A DNA stretch of 64,000 bases from Corynebacterium resistens DSM 45100 (lineage in GTDB: Bacteria > Actinomycetota > Actinomycetes > Mycobacteriales > Mycobacteriaceae), in assembly GCF_000177535.2 (NCBI RefSeq), contig NC_015673.1, positions 1,240,001-1,304,000 on the forward strand, read 5' to 3'. Below, piece after piece: positions 28,901-37,544 of this stretch; within the stretch, counting starts at the first letter, position 1, and each line of letters begins with the position of its first letter. The notes under the pieces are model-generated. The model saw only the letters and a program-made list of their open reading frames with translations. It searched no databases and was not told the DNA's origin. A program made the position numbers and the translations under genes.

Positions 28901-29653
28901 ATGCTCACTCATCTCGTCAGGACCGGTTGCACAGTTCATCCCGATCATGTCGATGCCCAAGGGCTCCAGAGCCGTGAGAGCTGCACCAACTTCACTTCCT
29001 AGCAGCATCGTTCCTGTGGTTTCCACAGTGACGTGCACGACAATGGGAACCCGAGTTTCTAACTCCTCGAAAGCCTGCTTGGCGCCAAGGACAGCGGCCT
29101 TGACCTGCAAAAGGTCCTGGCAGGTTTCAATTAGAATCGCATCGCAACCACCGCGAATTAATCCTCGGGCACTTTCTACGTAGGCATCTCGCAAAGCCGC
29201 ATAGGGGGCATGGCCGAGAGACGGCAGTTTGGTCCCCGGCCCCATGGAACCGACGACAAAGCTAGGCATACCATCGTCGGGGCGCGGCCCCATTTCATCG
29301 GCTACCTCACGCGCGATCTTGGCGCCACGATAGGCCAAGTCCTCGATACGGTCGGCAATATCGTAATCCGCTAAGTTCGGTAGATTGCATCCGAAAGTAT
29401 TAGTTTCAACGAGGTCCGCGCCAGCTTCAAAGTATGCCCGGTGAATATCGCGCAGCACGTCAGGACGAGTTTCATTGAGAATCTCGTTGCATCCCTCCAA
29501 GCCGAGGAAGTCCTTGTCCAGGTCGAGCTCCACTGCTTGCAACTGGGTGCCCATAGCGCCATCTCCGATCAGAACGCGCTCGCGAAGCGCGTTGAGGAAA
29601 GGATGATCGAAGGCGGGCTGGGCTGGGGCGGAGAGAGTCTTGGCGTTAGTCAC
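25952..29653 (-). CDS. metH: Cobalamin-dependent methionine synthase
   Basis: Transfers a methyl group from 5-methyltetrahydrofolate to homocysteine through methylcobalamin. 1233 residues in four modules: homocysteine domain (about 15-330, zinc cysteines in ETCQDLL and [10 protein letters not shown]), pterin domain (about 370-640), cap and B12 domain (about 670-900, with [20 protein letters not shown] carrying the cobalt-ligand His), and SAM-binding reactivation domain (about 940-1233, [18 protein letters not shown]). A basic linker ([19 protein letters not shown]) precedes the last module. GTG at 29653 has GGAGAA upstream. I see no cobalamin riboswitch in the 150 bases upstream. Confidence 0.97.
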   Translation of the reverse strand: [1233 protein letters not shown]

Positions 29654-29803
29654 GGTTCTCCACCATAGCCCACAACTAGACCGCTTGGTTCATTGTTGGA
29701 CTATACGAACACAATTTATGTGCAGCGTTGAAGCCTCGCACTTCTAAGCGAATCGTGCCTGATGGCAGTCTCGCTCGAAACAAGCTTGTGTCCTGGGAGG
29801 AGC

Positions 29804-30364
29804 CTAAGCCTCTAGATACTGCTCGACGTGTCCGGTGAGCACCGTCGGGGTGGCAGCTAGATCCTCTGCCGCAGAAGCAAAGACCGTCTTCAAGTCGTTG
29901 ATCTCTTCTTCATCCAGAAGTGCGCCCTCTACCCCATCGGAAAGTTCCTTGAGTTGCTCTAGTTTCGGGGTAATGACGCCCGCGATCGCAGCGGCCAACA
30001 CAGCCGCGCGGGCTGGTTCACTATCCGTTTCACCAGTTTCCGAAGCATTAGTGGCATCGGGGGCATTGTCGCCCGCGTCGCTATCCGCATCTGCCAATAG
30101 CGAGGCGTCGATCTGAGAATCAGCGGCAAGACGTGCGATTTCCTCGGAGGAACGGCCAGCAACTCCCACGGCGGCTGCTAGTGCATCGCGGACAATGCTA
30201 TCGGCTTGATCAGCCACAGATTCAGGATATGGGGCTTCCCAAAACTCACGATCTTCTTCGCGAAGGTAGCTACCAGTGGCCATCGACCGGATGTTGTCAG
30301 TGAATTCGGCCAAAGCCGTGGAAGTGCGTTCAGTTAGTGGAGCTGGTGCGGAGGAGGCGGTCAT
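29804..30364 (-). CDS. Conserved acidic protein of unknown function
   Basis: 186 residues, no family recognised. It is rich in Ala, Glu, Asp and Ser. The N-terminal part (EFTDNIRSMATGSYLREEDREFWEAPY) looks structured, followed by ADQADSIVRDALAAAVGVAG, a low-complexity acidic stretch (about 90-125) and a helical end (GVITPKLEQLKELSDGVEGA). No signal peptide or membrane helix. It sits between mshC and metH, both leftward, in the place where M. tuberculosis has other genes. Start ATG at 30364 with GAAGGG upstream; longer reading to 30394 is possible. Confidence 0.65.
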   Translation of the reverse strand: MTASSAPAPLTERTSTALAEFTDNIRSMATGSYLREEDREFWEAPYPESVADQADSIVRDALAAAVGVAGRSSEEIARLAADSQIDASLLADADSDAGDNAPDATNASETGETDSEPARAAVLAAAIAGVITPKLEQLKELSDGVEGALLDEEEINDLKTVFASAAEDLAATPTVLTGHVEQYLEA

Positions 30365-30515
30365 GGAGAGTCGATCCCTTCTTCGGTGGGGCAAACTTCT
30401 AGCGCTTGGTTAATGCTAACTGCTGGGGATGTAGCATGCAGCGCGTTCAGAGCTTCCAGGACAGCCCACTATAGGTGGCCCCGACTCACGGCGTATTTAC
30501 GGTTCGGGCACCCTC

Positions 30516-31832
30516 CTAAAGGTCGATACCAAAAAGAGTGTCCAATCCGCGCTTAACGGCGGTCGGATCTTCAGATAGTCCTTCGGACGTCGCAGCCTTG
30601 ATAGTCTCCTGCGCCCATTGATCAACGGTCGCGAGGGCGGCAGGGGTATCGAGGTCGTGAGCTATATGCGCACGAACGGTCTGCACGATCTGAGGAGCAG
30701 AACCGGGAGCACTATTAGTTCGGCTATCTTTGGTTTCTTCGGTTTCAGCGAGCGCTTTTTCGGCGTGATTCGAGAGCGCAAGCAGCGCTTCGCGCCACAA
30801 CCGCAAGCGCTGCTCTGCTGTTGCTAGAACCTCATCTGACCAGTCGCGGTCCGTGCGGTAGTGCGAAGCATATACGCCGAGGCGAATCGCAGATGGCTCA
30901 TGGCCGGCTGCAGTGAGCTTAGAGACGAAGACCAGGTTGCCCAATGACTTACTCATTTTGACGCCATCGAGGGCGATCATGCCGGCATGTACGTAGTGAT
31001 CTGCCATGCGTTCGCATCCATGTGCAGCCTCGGCGTGCGCCGCGGAAAACTCGTGGTGCGGAAATCGCAGGTCGCTTCCGCCACCTTGGATCGAGAACTG
31101 CGGACCCAAACGGTTAGTGGCGATTGCGGAGCACTCGATGTGCCAGCCTGGGCGACCAGCTCCGAAGGGAGCATCCCACTGAGGCTCCCCTTCACGGTGT
31201 GCCCGCCAAAGTAGCGCGTCCATTGGATGGCGTTTGCCTGGACGTTCCGGGTCTCCACCGCGTTCGGCGAAAAGTTCCGCCATGGTGCTGGCATCGTAAC
31301 GGGATTCATAGCCGAATTGCTTCGTGAAGGTATGATCAGCGTAAATATCGGCAAATTCGTCGTCCGAAAGCTGATACGCAGCGCCTACCTCAAGAAGGCG
31401 CCCCACCATTTCTACGACTTCGCCGACACTTTCGATAGCGCCGATATAATCCCGGGGAGGGATGACCTGCAGTGCTTCCATATCGGAACGAAAGAGGTCG
31501 ATCTGGCTATCCCCGAGCTCTCGCCAATCCACCCCGTCACGTTCAGCACGCTCAAACAGTGGATCGTCCACATCCGTGATGTTTTGCACGTAGTGAACTT
31601 GGTGGCCCGCCGCCACCAAGTATCGGTTGATTAGGTCGAAGGTTAAGTACGTCGCTGCGTGACCGAGGTGGGTGGAATCATACGGAGTGATTCCACATAC
31701 GTACATCCCAATTTCCTTGCCAGCTGGAGGAATGGAAACTGGCCGGATCTGGTCATCGGCAGTGTCATAAAGACAAAGCTCGGGGGCATTGCCGGCGAGG
31801 GCAGAAATTTCTGGATTAGGCCACGACTGCAT
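30516..31832 (-). CDS. mshC: Cysteine:1D-myo-inositol 2-amino-2-deoxy-alpha-D-glucopyranoside ligase
   Basis: ATP-dependent ligation of cysteine to GlcN-Ins, the third enzymatic step of mycothiol synthesis. 438 residues, a class I aminoacyl-tRNA-synthetase-like fold. MQSWP at the start is typical of MshC; zinc/HIGH region [17 protein letters not shown] (43-59), [10 protein letters not shown] (zinc Cys, about 234), [13 protein letters not shown], and KMSKS (292-296). The MshC-type THLGHA rather than CysS HIGH context separates it from cysteinyl-tRNA synthetase. The ATG at 31832 follows TAGACT by 8 bases with no clear ribosome binding site. Confidence 0.95.
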   Translation of the reverse strand: MQSWPNPEISALAGNAPELCLYDTADDQIRPVSIPPAGKEIGMYVCGITPYDSTHLGHAATYLTFDLINRYLVAAGHQVHYVQNITDVDDPLFERAERDGVDWRELGDSQIDLFRSDMEALQVIPPRDYIGAIESVGEVVEMVGRLLEVGAAYQLSDDEFADIYADHTFTKQFGYESRYDASTMAELFAERGGDPERPGKRHPMDALLWRAHREGEPQWDAPFGAGRPGWHIECSAIATNRLGPQFSIQGGGSDLRFPHHEFSAAHAEAAHGCERMADHYVHAGMIALDGVKMSKSLGNLVFVSKLTAAGHEPSAIRLGVYASHYRTDRDWSDEVLATAEQRLRLWREALLALSNHAEKALAETEETKDSRTNSAPGSAPQIVQTVRAHIAHDLDTPAALATVDQWAQETIKAATSEGLSEDPTAVKRGLDTLFGIDL

Positions 31833-31840
31833 AGTTGACG

Positions 31841-31846
31841 AGTCTA
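31841..31846 (-). promoter_or_regulatory. -10 element of a probable leaderless mshC mRNA
   Basis: TAGACT (minus strand) ends exactly 8 bases before the mshC ATG and no Shine-Dalgarno sequence is present. The same hexamer and spacing precede the VOC gene start at 17965. Confidence 0.45.
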
Positions 31847-31951
31847 CCTTTCCATTTCAGTCTTGCTGACTACGGTCGCTAGTCCGATGCTATGCAGCGG
31901 ACGACTAACCAAGTATCACCTGTTTGTTGCCCCGCGGGTCAGAGCTAACAA

Positions 31952-32791
31952 CTACGTGGCAGAGAGAACGTCCGTGCCGAGCAAGACCATCACTAACAGG
32001 CCTACCGGAATACGCCACAACGCGAACCAGCTGAAGGAATGGTGGGAAACAAAGCGCAGCAGCCATGCAATTGTGGCGTATCCCACGCCAAAAGCAATTG
32101 CTGTGCCGATGAGCAGCTGCATGCCACTGGCTGCTTGCCCAGCAGCAGGATTGAATGCGTCGGGTAGGGAGAACAATCCCGAAGCAAGTACGGCGGGAAT
32201 GGCTAAGAGGAAGGAAAAACGTGTTGCGACCTCACGGTCGAGATTCAAAAACAAGCCTGCGGAAACCGTGCCGCCGGAACGCGAAACGCCGGGAATGAGC
32301 GCCAAACACTGGGCTAATCCCATGATGATGGCATCCTTCATGGTCAAACGATCGAAGGAACGCTCGCGTCGGCCGACCTTCTCGGCCAAAATAAACACGA
32401 AGGAGAACAACACCAGCATCGCCGCGGTAATCCACAAGTTGCGAAGATTCTCGCGAATCAGATCCTTGCCCAGGTAACCCAACAGTGCAACAGGGATCGT
32501 TCCCGCGATCACCATCCACCCCATACGGTAATCAAACCCCCGAGCTTCTTTATTGAACAAGCCCTTCAGCCAAGCAGTCGCGATATTCCAGATATCTTTC
32601 GCGAAATACACCAGCACCGCAGCTTCAGTGCCTAGCTGGATTACCGCCGTGAAGCTGGCTCCAGCATCTTCACCCCACAGCAATTGCGAGACAATGCGGA
32701 GATGCCCAGAAGAGCTCACTGGGAGAAATTCTGTCAAACCCTGAACCAGCGCGAGAATGATTGTCTGCGCCCACGTCATATCTGATGTCAT
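31952..32791 (-). CDS. uppP: Undecaprenyl-diphosphatase
   Basis: Dephosphorylates undecaprenyl (in this group decaprenyl) pyrophosphate to recycle the cell-wall lipid carrier; also linked to bacitracin resistance. 279 residues, seven to eight membrane helices, with both active-site motifs: [19 protein letters not shown] (residues 14-32) and [18 protein letters not shown] (about 165-182). ATG at 32791 lies 8 bases after TAAGGT and has no strong ribosome binding site, suggesting a leaderless mRNA. Divergent from lppL. Confidence 0.95.
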   Translation of the reverse strand: MTSDMTWAQTIILALVQGLTEFLPVSSSGHLRIVSQLLWGEDAGASFTAVIQLGTEAAVLVYFAKDIWNIATAWLKGLFNKEARGFDYRMGWMVIAGTIPVALLGYLGKDLIRENLRNLWITAAMLVLFSFVFILAEKVGRRERSFDRLTMKDAIIMGLAQCLALIPGVSRSGGTVSAGLFLNLDREVATRFSFLLAIPAVLASGLFSLPDAFNPAAGQAASGMQLLIGTAIAFGVGYATIAWLLRFVSHHSFSWFALWRIPVGLLVMVLLGTDVLSAT

Positions 32792-32889
32792 GGTGGGAAA
32801 CCTTACCCTGTTAGCTGCTATCGGCCCATGTCGTGAAACCCGCAGAAGCCTACGAAATCTCTGTGAACAGTGCTGGTAGCGTTAGGGTC

Positions 32890-34107
32890 GTGATGAAACA
32901 TCCCAAGTTGTTCCGTTCCAGTGTTCCTTCCTCTACCCGATCAGGGTTCCGTGGGCCTCGCGCATCGGTGGCAATCGCCGGCATCGCGACAGCTTCGTTA
33001 GTACTCGTGGGCTGCTCCACTAATCTTTCGGGAACTCAGAGCGAGGAGGGCAAACCGGCCGCTGAACAACCTGTCGCTGGAACCCCGGCTACTCCGGCCG
33101 AGTCCCCCAAGGCTGGCACGGATCTTTCCGGCGAGGTGAAGTCGTTGCCCATCAACCAAGAAGCCACAATTCTCGACGCCGCCACGGTCTCCCTCGCCCC
33201 CAAAACAGGGCAGGCCTCGAGTGCCTTTTTGACTAAGGGTGCTGTGTACTTGGCGGCGTCGGACAAAATTGGTGAGCCGAAGAAAGTGGATGTTGACGAT
33301 AGTTGTGACAACCTCAACACCACGGCCAAGGGAGTAGCGATCGGGTGTGATGGTCACTACCTAGAGCTCGATGCGGGTGGCGCGGAATTGCGAAAGATCG
33401 AGGTTGAGGGGCACGTGAAGTCTGCTACCACGACTGACGACGGGCGCAGCGTGATCGGAGTGGATGAGCAGGATAAGGTCGCCTTCTATAACGCTGAAGG
33501 TAAGCGCACCAGCGATGAAGTGGTCAGTCGGAGTCTCGATATGGCGGTTCTCGTGAAAGGTCGGGAGAATGCGCAAAGAGTCGCGGTAATCGATCGTGGG
33601 CAAACGACCATTAACGATGTGGATCCGGGCAAGGAAGAATACAAAGCTTCTCTGCGTATCGGCCAGGGCGTTGGCGAAGTAGCAGCCGGTACCGGTACAG
33701 ATACCGTGGTGGTTGCCAGTGATAATCGCCAAGATCAAGTGATGATTTACACAATGGATGATGTTGTGCGATTGCATCAAACCGCGCCGACCAAGAAATC
33801 CCCGTGGGGTGTGGCGTGGGATTCCAAACGCGGTATAGCGCTGGTAAGCACGACGGCAGATAATTTGCTTTCTGCCTACGATATTGCCTCCGGTACACCC
33901 ACCGAGGTTGGATCGTGGAAGACTATTGCTGATGTTCGCCACGTGCTCGTGCAACCCGATGGGTCGATTCTCCTCGTGGGCAAAAACAATGAGCTTCAGC
34001 GTATCGCTGCCGAGGAAGTGGATAAGACCACAAATAGCGCTAAGAGTTCCGAACCGAACGCGGATAAGAAGTTCCCAGTGGAGCTCAAGGGCTCCGAGGA
34101 AAAATAG
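32890..34107 (+). CDS. lppL: Lipoprotein of the LppL type, probable beta-propeller
   Basis: About 405 residues. The N-terminus has an Arg/Lys region, a hydrophobic helix and lipobox (SLVLVGC, Cys near residue 38), so it is a lipoprotein processed by Lgt, LspA and Lnt. After a Pro/Ala/Glu linker, the body consists of repeating beta-rich segments (VGEVAAGTGTDTVVVASDNR; SPWGVAWDSKRGIALVSTTA) suggestive of a beta-propeller. The name follows synteny with M. tuberculosis Rv2138 (lppL) directly before pyrD; function unknown. The GTG at 32890 (followed at once by ATG) is 7 bases after TAGCGT; starting at 32893 is equally possible. Confidence 0.8.
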   Translation: MMKHPKLFRSSVPSSTRSGFRGPRASVAIAGIATASLVLVGCSTNLSGTQSEEGKPAAEQPVAGTPATPAESPKAGTDLSGEVKSLPINQEATILDAATVSLAPKTGQASSAFLTKGAVYLAASDKIGEPKKVDVDDSCDNLNTTAKGVAIGCDGHYLELDAGGAELRKIEVEGHVKSATTTDDGRSVIGVDEQDKVAFYNAEGKRTSDEVVSRSLDMAVLVKGRENAQRVAVIDRGQTTINDVDPGKEEYKASLRIGQGVGEVAAGTGTDTVVVASDNRQDQVMIYTMDDVVRLHQTAPTKKSPWGVAWDSKRGIALVSTTADNLLSAYDIASGTPTEVGSWKTIADVRHVLVQPDGSILLVGKNNELQRIAAEEVDKTTNSAKSSEPNADKKFPVELKGSEEK

Positions 34108-34135
34108 CGACAGTACTTGAAGTGAGGATCCGATT

Positions 34136-35257
34136 GTGAATACAAGTCAGCCCAGCCTTTTCCGCAGCATTCGGGGTGTCGCCTACAAACAAGCCGTGAA
34201 GGCGATGTTCCGGGTTCCCCCTGAGCGCATACATGGGCAGATGACGGCTATTTTGGAGAAGGTCAGCGCCTCTCCCGCGGTGTTGAATGCACTATCCAAG
34301 GCATGGGTCGTTAATGATTCCCGGCTAGCCCAGAACGTTGCAGGTATCACGTTCCCTCGACCGCTAGGCTTGGCTGCTGGCTTTGATAAAGATGCCCGCG
34401 AGGTCAATGTTTGGGGTGCGATCGGCTTCGGGTCGGCAGAGGTTGGAACGGTCACGCATTTGGCACAGCCTGGGAACCCTGTGCCGCGGTTGTTCCGATT
34501 GCCTGAGGATCGCGCATTGCTGAATCGAATGGGCTTCAACAATGAATCGGCACGTGCAGCTGCGATGCGTTTGCAGAGTCACCGGTCCAGCGTGCCCGTA
34601 GGTGTGAATCTCGGTAAGTCCAAACTCACGGAACCCGATCAAGCCGACAATGACTACCGGCAATCCGCCCGCGTTGTCGATTCGGTTGCTGATTATCTAG
34701 TTATCAACGTATCCAGCCCAAATACCCCTGGGTTGAGGGATTTGCAGGCCGTCGAATCGTTGCGGCCAATCATTGCTGCGGTGCAAGAGGAAAGCTCGCG
34801 ACCGCTGTTTGTGAAAATTGCACCCGATCTGAGTGATGAAGACATCGACGCGGTGGTGGATCTTGCACTAGAGACGAGGCTCACCGGGTTGATCGCGACG
34901 AACACCACTATTTCGCGGGACAACTTAAAGACCGATGCCGAGTATGTCCGATCGTTGGGCGCGGGCGGAATATCTGGTGCGCCAGTGGCTCAGCGTTCTT
35001 TGGAAGTCTTGCATCGCATTTACGCTAGAGCTCAAGGCAAACTGGTGCTGGTGAGTGTGGGCGGCATCGAAACTCCGCAACAGGCATGGGAACGCATTGG
35101 CGCGGGCGCGAACTTGCTTCAGGGTTACACTGCGCTAATTTATGGCGGGCCGGACTGGATCCGCGATATTCACCGGGGAATCTCGGATCAATTGACTCGT
35201 CACGGTGTAAAAACCCTCGCCGATGCTGTCGGCAAGGGCCTTCCGTGGATTGATTAA
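34136..35257 (+). CDS. pyrD: Dihydroorotate dehydrogenase (quinone), class 2
   Basis: Fourth step of pyrimidine synthesis, dihydroorotate to orotate with electrons passed to quinone at the membrane. 373 residues with the N-terminal amphipathic extension of class 2 (FRSIRGVAYKQAVKAMFRVP). FMN barrel motifs: NVAGITFPRPLGLAAGFDKD, NRMGFNNESA, VNVSSPNTPGLRDLQ (with catalytic-loop Ser), FVKIAPDLSDED, ATNTTISR and GGISGAPVAQRS. GTG at 34136 has GAGGAT upstream. It follows lppL by 28 bases, likely one operon, and converges with ybhB (3 bases between stops). Confidence 0.96.
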   Translation: MNTSQPSLFRSIRGVAYKQAVKAMFRVPPERIHGQMTAILEKVSASPAVLNALSKAWVVNDSRLAQNVAGITFPRPLGLAAGFDKDAREVNVWGAIGFGSAEVGTVTHLAQPGNPVPRLFRLPEDRALLNRMGFNNESARAAAMRLQSHRSSVPVGVNLGKSKLTEPDQADNDYRQSARVVDSVADYLVINVSSPNTPGLRDLQAVESLRPIIAAVQEESSRPLFVKIAPDLSDEDIDAVVDLALETRLTGLIATNTTISRDNLKTDAEYVRSLGAGGISGAPVAQRSLEVLHRIYARAQGKLVLVSVGGIETPQQAWERIGAGANLLQGYTALIYGGPDWIRDIHRGISDQLTRHGVKTLADAVGKGLPWID

Positions 35258-35260
35258 TTT

Positions 35261-35818
35261 CTAGTTCTCTGCCCAACCCCAGTACAAGCCACGCGCAATG
35301 GCTTTGAAGTTGAGGTTGAAGCCGAGCACGGTGGCGGGCTGGCGGTCATCGATTTCCAGCTCTTCGCTGACAGCGTGCACTGCGAAGATGTAACGGTGTG
35401 GCCCGTGCCCCTCTGGAGGCTGGGCACCGTAGTAGCCCCACGAGCGATTGTCACCGCGCAGGGCGGAAGCGCCTTCCGGAAGCCCGGCAAGATCCGCGTC
35501 GCCAGCGCCCAGCTTGAGCTCCGTGACATCAGCGGGAATATTAAACACCGCCCAGTGCCAGTATCCGCTGGCAGTCGGAGCGTCCGGATCAAAGCATGTG
35601 ACGGCATAGCTCTTGGTGCCCTCCGGCCCTTTCTCCCATGATAGTTGCGGGGAAATCGAGGCTGGAGCCTGCTGCTCCTCGGGTAGCTCATCGCCTTCGT
35701 TGAAAGTCGAGCTCGTGACCTTCAATGGTGGCAGATCTGGCAATGGTGCATATGGATCTGGACCAGGAAAACGATCATCCACGTAAGTGGGCTGGTGATA
35801 TTTCTTTTCTGCAGTCAT
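35261..35818 (-). CDS. YbhB/YbcL (PEBP, Raf-kinase-inhibitor-like) protein
   Basis: 185 residues, cytosolic phosphatidylethanolamine-binding-protein fold. Landmarks: GDELPEEQQAPASISPQLSW (with the ligand-pocket PxLSW), YAVTCFDPDAPTASGYWHWA (DPDAP), NRSWGYYGAQPPEGHGPHRY (GPxxPxGHGPHRY-type). Function in bacteria is poorly known. Homolog of Rv2140c, which is also next to pyrD. I use the ATG at 35818; another ATG three codons earlier cannot be excluded. Confidence 0.9.
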   Translation of the reverse strand: MTAEKKYHQPTYVDDRFPGPDPYAPLPDLPPLKVTSSTFNEGDELPEEQQAPASISPQLSWEKGPEGTKSYAVTCFDPDAPTASGYWHWAVFNIPADVTELKLGAGDADLAGLPEGASALRGDNRSWGYYGAQPPEGHGPHRYIFAVHAVSEELEIDDRQPATVLGFNLNFKAIARGLYWGWAEN

Positions 35819-35909
35819 GGTGGCCATCGTAGAACAAGAACAACTGCGCCCGCAGAAACAACTTATAAGTACATAGACTCCCTCGTTGTGGTCCCTTTTT
35901 ACCTGCCAG

Positions 35910-35939
35910 TTTGTGTAAATGGCATGGGTGGCATTAGAG
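35910..35939 (+). promoter_or_regulatory. Candidate promoter of tRNA-Leu
   Basis: TTGTGT (35910-35915) and TAGAGT (35934-35939) are spaced by 18 bases and end 41 bases before the mature tRNA. Confidence 0.4.
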
Positions 35940-35980
35940 TAACGGGAGTCCAACCGGTGCTTCCGGTTGTCGCAATCCTT

Positions 35981-36069
35981 GTCCGGGTGGCGGAATGGCA
36001 GACGCGCTAGCTTGAGGTGCTAGTGTCCTATTAACGGACGTGGGGGTTCAAGTCCCCCTCCGGACACCA
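35981..36069 (+). tRNA. tRNA-Leu (anticodon GAG)
   Basis: 89 bases including an encoded CCA end. Acceptor arm GTCCGGG pairs with TCCGGAC (one G-T pair); D arm has TGGCGGAATGGCAGACGC; the anticodon stem-loop GCTAGC-TTGAGGT-GCTAGT gives GAG; a long variable arm (GTCCTATTAACGGAC) marks a class II tRNA; T arm GGGGGTTCAAGTCCCCC is perfect. An ORF from 36040 that overlaps the tRNA is not real; the following gene starts at 36157. Confidence 0.97.
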
Positions 36070-36086
36070 AATTCGTTTTCCGCAAC

Positions 36087-36137
36087 GCCCCGGGATCCCA
36101 CAATGTGTTGGATGTCTCGGGGCTTTGCTGTTTTCAC
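36087..36137 (+). terminator. Terminator after tRNA-Leu
   Basis: GCCCCGGGA (36087-36095) pairs with TCTCGGGGC (36115-36123) with one G-T pair, followed by TTTGCTGTTTT. It lies 18 bases after the tRNA and before the ribosome binding site of the next gene. Confidence 0.7.
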
Positions 36138-36156
36138 CTCATGGAGGCGTAGGTTC

Positions 36157-36909
36157 GTGGCAGCTTCTAAGTCCGACGCCACCCTGCGCCGCCCGCTTCG
36201 TACCTTCCGCAGGCTGTGGACCATGTGGTCCGGCTGGTCGCGCTTGGTGCGTTTTCTCAGCGTTGCAGTACCCATCGCGATTGTCATTGCAGTGTTTCTG
36301 ATCCCTATCCCCGCTGTAGAAGACTCCAGAACGTGGGTGAGGTCCACGGGAGCATGGGGTCCACTCACCTACCTAGCACTGATGGTTGGATTCACTCAGC
36401 TACCGCTGCCGCGCACTGTATGGACGATTACAGCGGGTGTGGTGTTCGGTTCAGCTCTGGGAAGTGCGTTAGCTCTTGTTGGACTGACAATATCCGCAGC
36501 TATTTCCTTAGTACTGGTTCGATGGCTTGGAAAGGGCTTCATTGCTCGTTCAACTGCCGGGGACGGCCGGTTAGCTCTGTTGCAGAAAGTGGTGGCCGAG
36601 CGAGGTTGGGTGGCAGTATTGGGGTTGCGAATGGTGCCTGCCGTGCCGTTTTCAATTCTTAATTACGCGTGCGCGCTTTCCACACTTCGGGTGGTGCCCT
36701 TCCTCGCAGCCACAGTGGTGGGCTCCGCGCCCAATACGATTGCAACGGTGATCGCTAGTTCTGCTGTCGCTACTGGGCAAAGTCCCCTCGTACTCCTGTT
36801 GAGTGTGGCAGTAGTTGGGCTAGGTTTCGCTATTTCTGCACGAGAGTTCTTCCAGTGGCGACAGCAGTTAAGCCGACTCCGAACGACTGAAGAACGTGCA
36901 GTAGATTAG
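36157..36909 (+). CDS. VTT-domain (TVP38/TMEM64, SNARE-associated) membrane protein
   Basis: 250 residues. After a basic N-terminus ([15 protein letters not shown]), a helix ([20 protein letters not shown]), then the VTT core: [35 protein letters not shown] helix, RWLGKGFI, and the signature [19 protein letters not shown] with the conserved Arg/Pro. Such proteins are relatives of DedA; some act as lipid scramblases or in undecaprenyl phosphate flipping, but the role here is unknown. I chose the GTG at 36157 (GGAGG 9 bases upstream) since upstream in-frame codons overlap the tRNA terminator. Confidence 0.87.
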   Translation: MAASKSDATLRRPLRTFRRLWTMWSGWSRLVRFLSVAVPIAIVIAVFLIPIPAVEDSRTWVRSTGAWGPLTYLALMVGFTQLPLPRTVWTITAGVVFGSALGSALALVGLTISAAISLVLVRWLGKGFIARSTAGDGRLALLQKVVAERGWVAVLGLRMVPAVPFSILNYACALSTLRVVPFLAATVVGSAPNTIATVIASSAVATGQSPLVLLLSVAVVGLGFAISAREFFQWRQQLSRLRTTEERAVD

Positions 36910-36914
36910 GATTC

Positions 36915-37544
36915 ATGTTCGCGATTCACGCTTCTTACCGTGGCAGGATGCGCCGCCGCAGCGCCTACGTGCGCGAAGTCGTGGAGGCATTCTCTCAGTC
37001 CCCCGTTGTCCAGGCGGTGGAACACAAAGGGGTCGAAGACTTCGTCGTTGTCACCGAGGGACCCGAAGAAACTGGCGGGGTGGTTTTGAGCCTCATCCAG
37101 GGAGGGGATTTTGCCATCGGTATTGGCACGGTGACGGGTGGCGCCTCGGCGCCGGAAGAAGATGCCGAAGAACTGGAGAAAGAGGCGATCGCTGCTGCTG
37201 GCCGAGCCGTGACACGCACGCAGAAGGCAACCACGGTTACTGTCCGGATTGAGAGGCCTGGGCCAGGCGGTGTCTTGGCACCTGGGACTGCGGCGACTAT
37301 CGGTGAGGATATCGCTGCAGCGTTCACGCTATTAGCTTTTGTGCTTTCCCGCCGTACCGACGAGGGGCGTGAGGCCACTGCCCTACTTCGTGCCGGGCAC
37401 TTACAAAGCGAGGCAGCGGCCATTGTGGGTATTAGCAAGCAAGCTATGAGCCAGCGTTTGGCTGCGGCGGGGTGGCAGGCGGAGCAGTCGGGTTGGAACC
37501 TGGCTGTCCATATGCTTGCTCGGGTTGATGAGCTGAAGGGCTAA
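36915..37544 (+). CDS. Helix-turn-helix protein, SatD-like, unknown function
   Basis: 209 residues. The C-terminal part has an HTH (ALLRAGHLQSEAAAIVGISK then QAMSQRLAAAGW, about 165-200), so DNA binding is likely. The N-terminal part (FAIHASYRGRMRRRSAYVRE; GGDFAIGIGTVTGGASAP) resembles the nucleotide-cyclase-like half of SatD proteins only distantly. The middle includes PGPGGVLAPGTAATIGEDIA. Starts 5 bases after the VTT gene; TAGATT is 7 bases upstream of the ATG and AGGA lies close, so start mode is unclear. Its last 101 bases overlap the opposite-strand SPFH gene, which is unusual. Confidence 0.6.
   Translation: MFAIHASYRGRMRRRSAYVREVVEAFSQSPVVQAVEHKGVEDFVVVTEGPEETGGVVLSLIQGGDFAIGIGTVTGGASAPEEDAEELEKEAIAAAGRAVTRTQKATTVTVRIERPGPGGVLAPGTAATIGEDIAAAFTLLAFVLSRRTDEGREATALLRAGHLQSEAAAIVGISKQAMSQRLAAAGWQAEQSGWNLAVHMLARVDELKG

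Noticed and set aside
29654..29803. Cobalamin or SAM riboswitch upstream of metH
   Set aside because: No B12 box or SAM-I core; the space is only 150 bases.
36040..36156. Upstream extension of the VTT gene into the tRNA
   Set aside because: Overlaps tRNA-Leu and its terminator; the GTG at 36157 has a good ribosome binding site.
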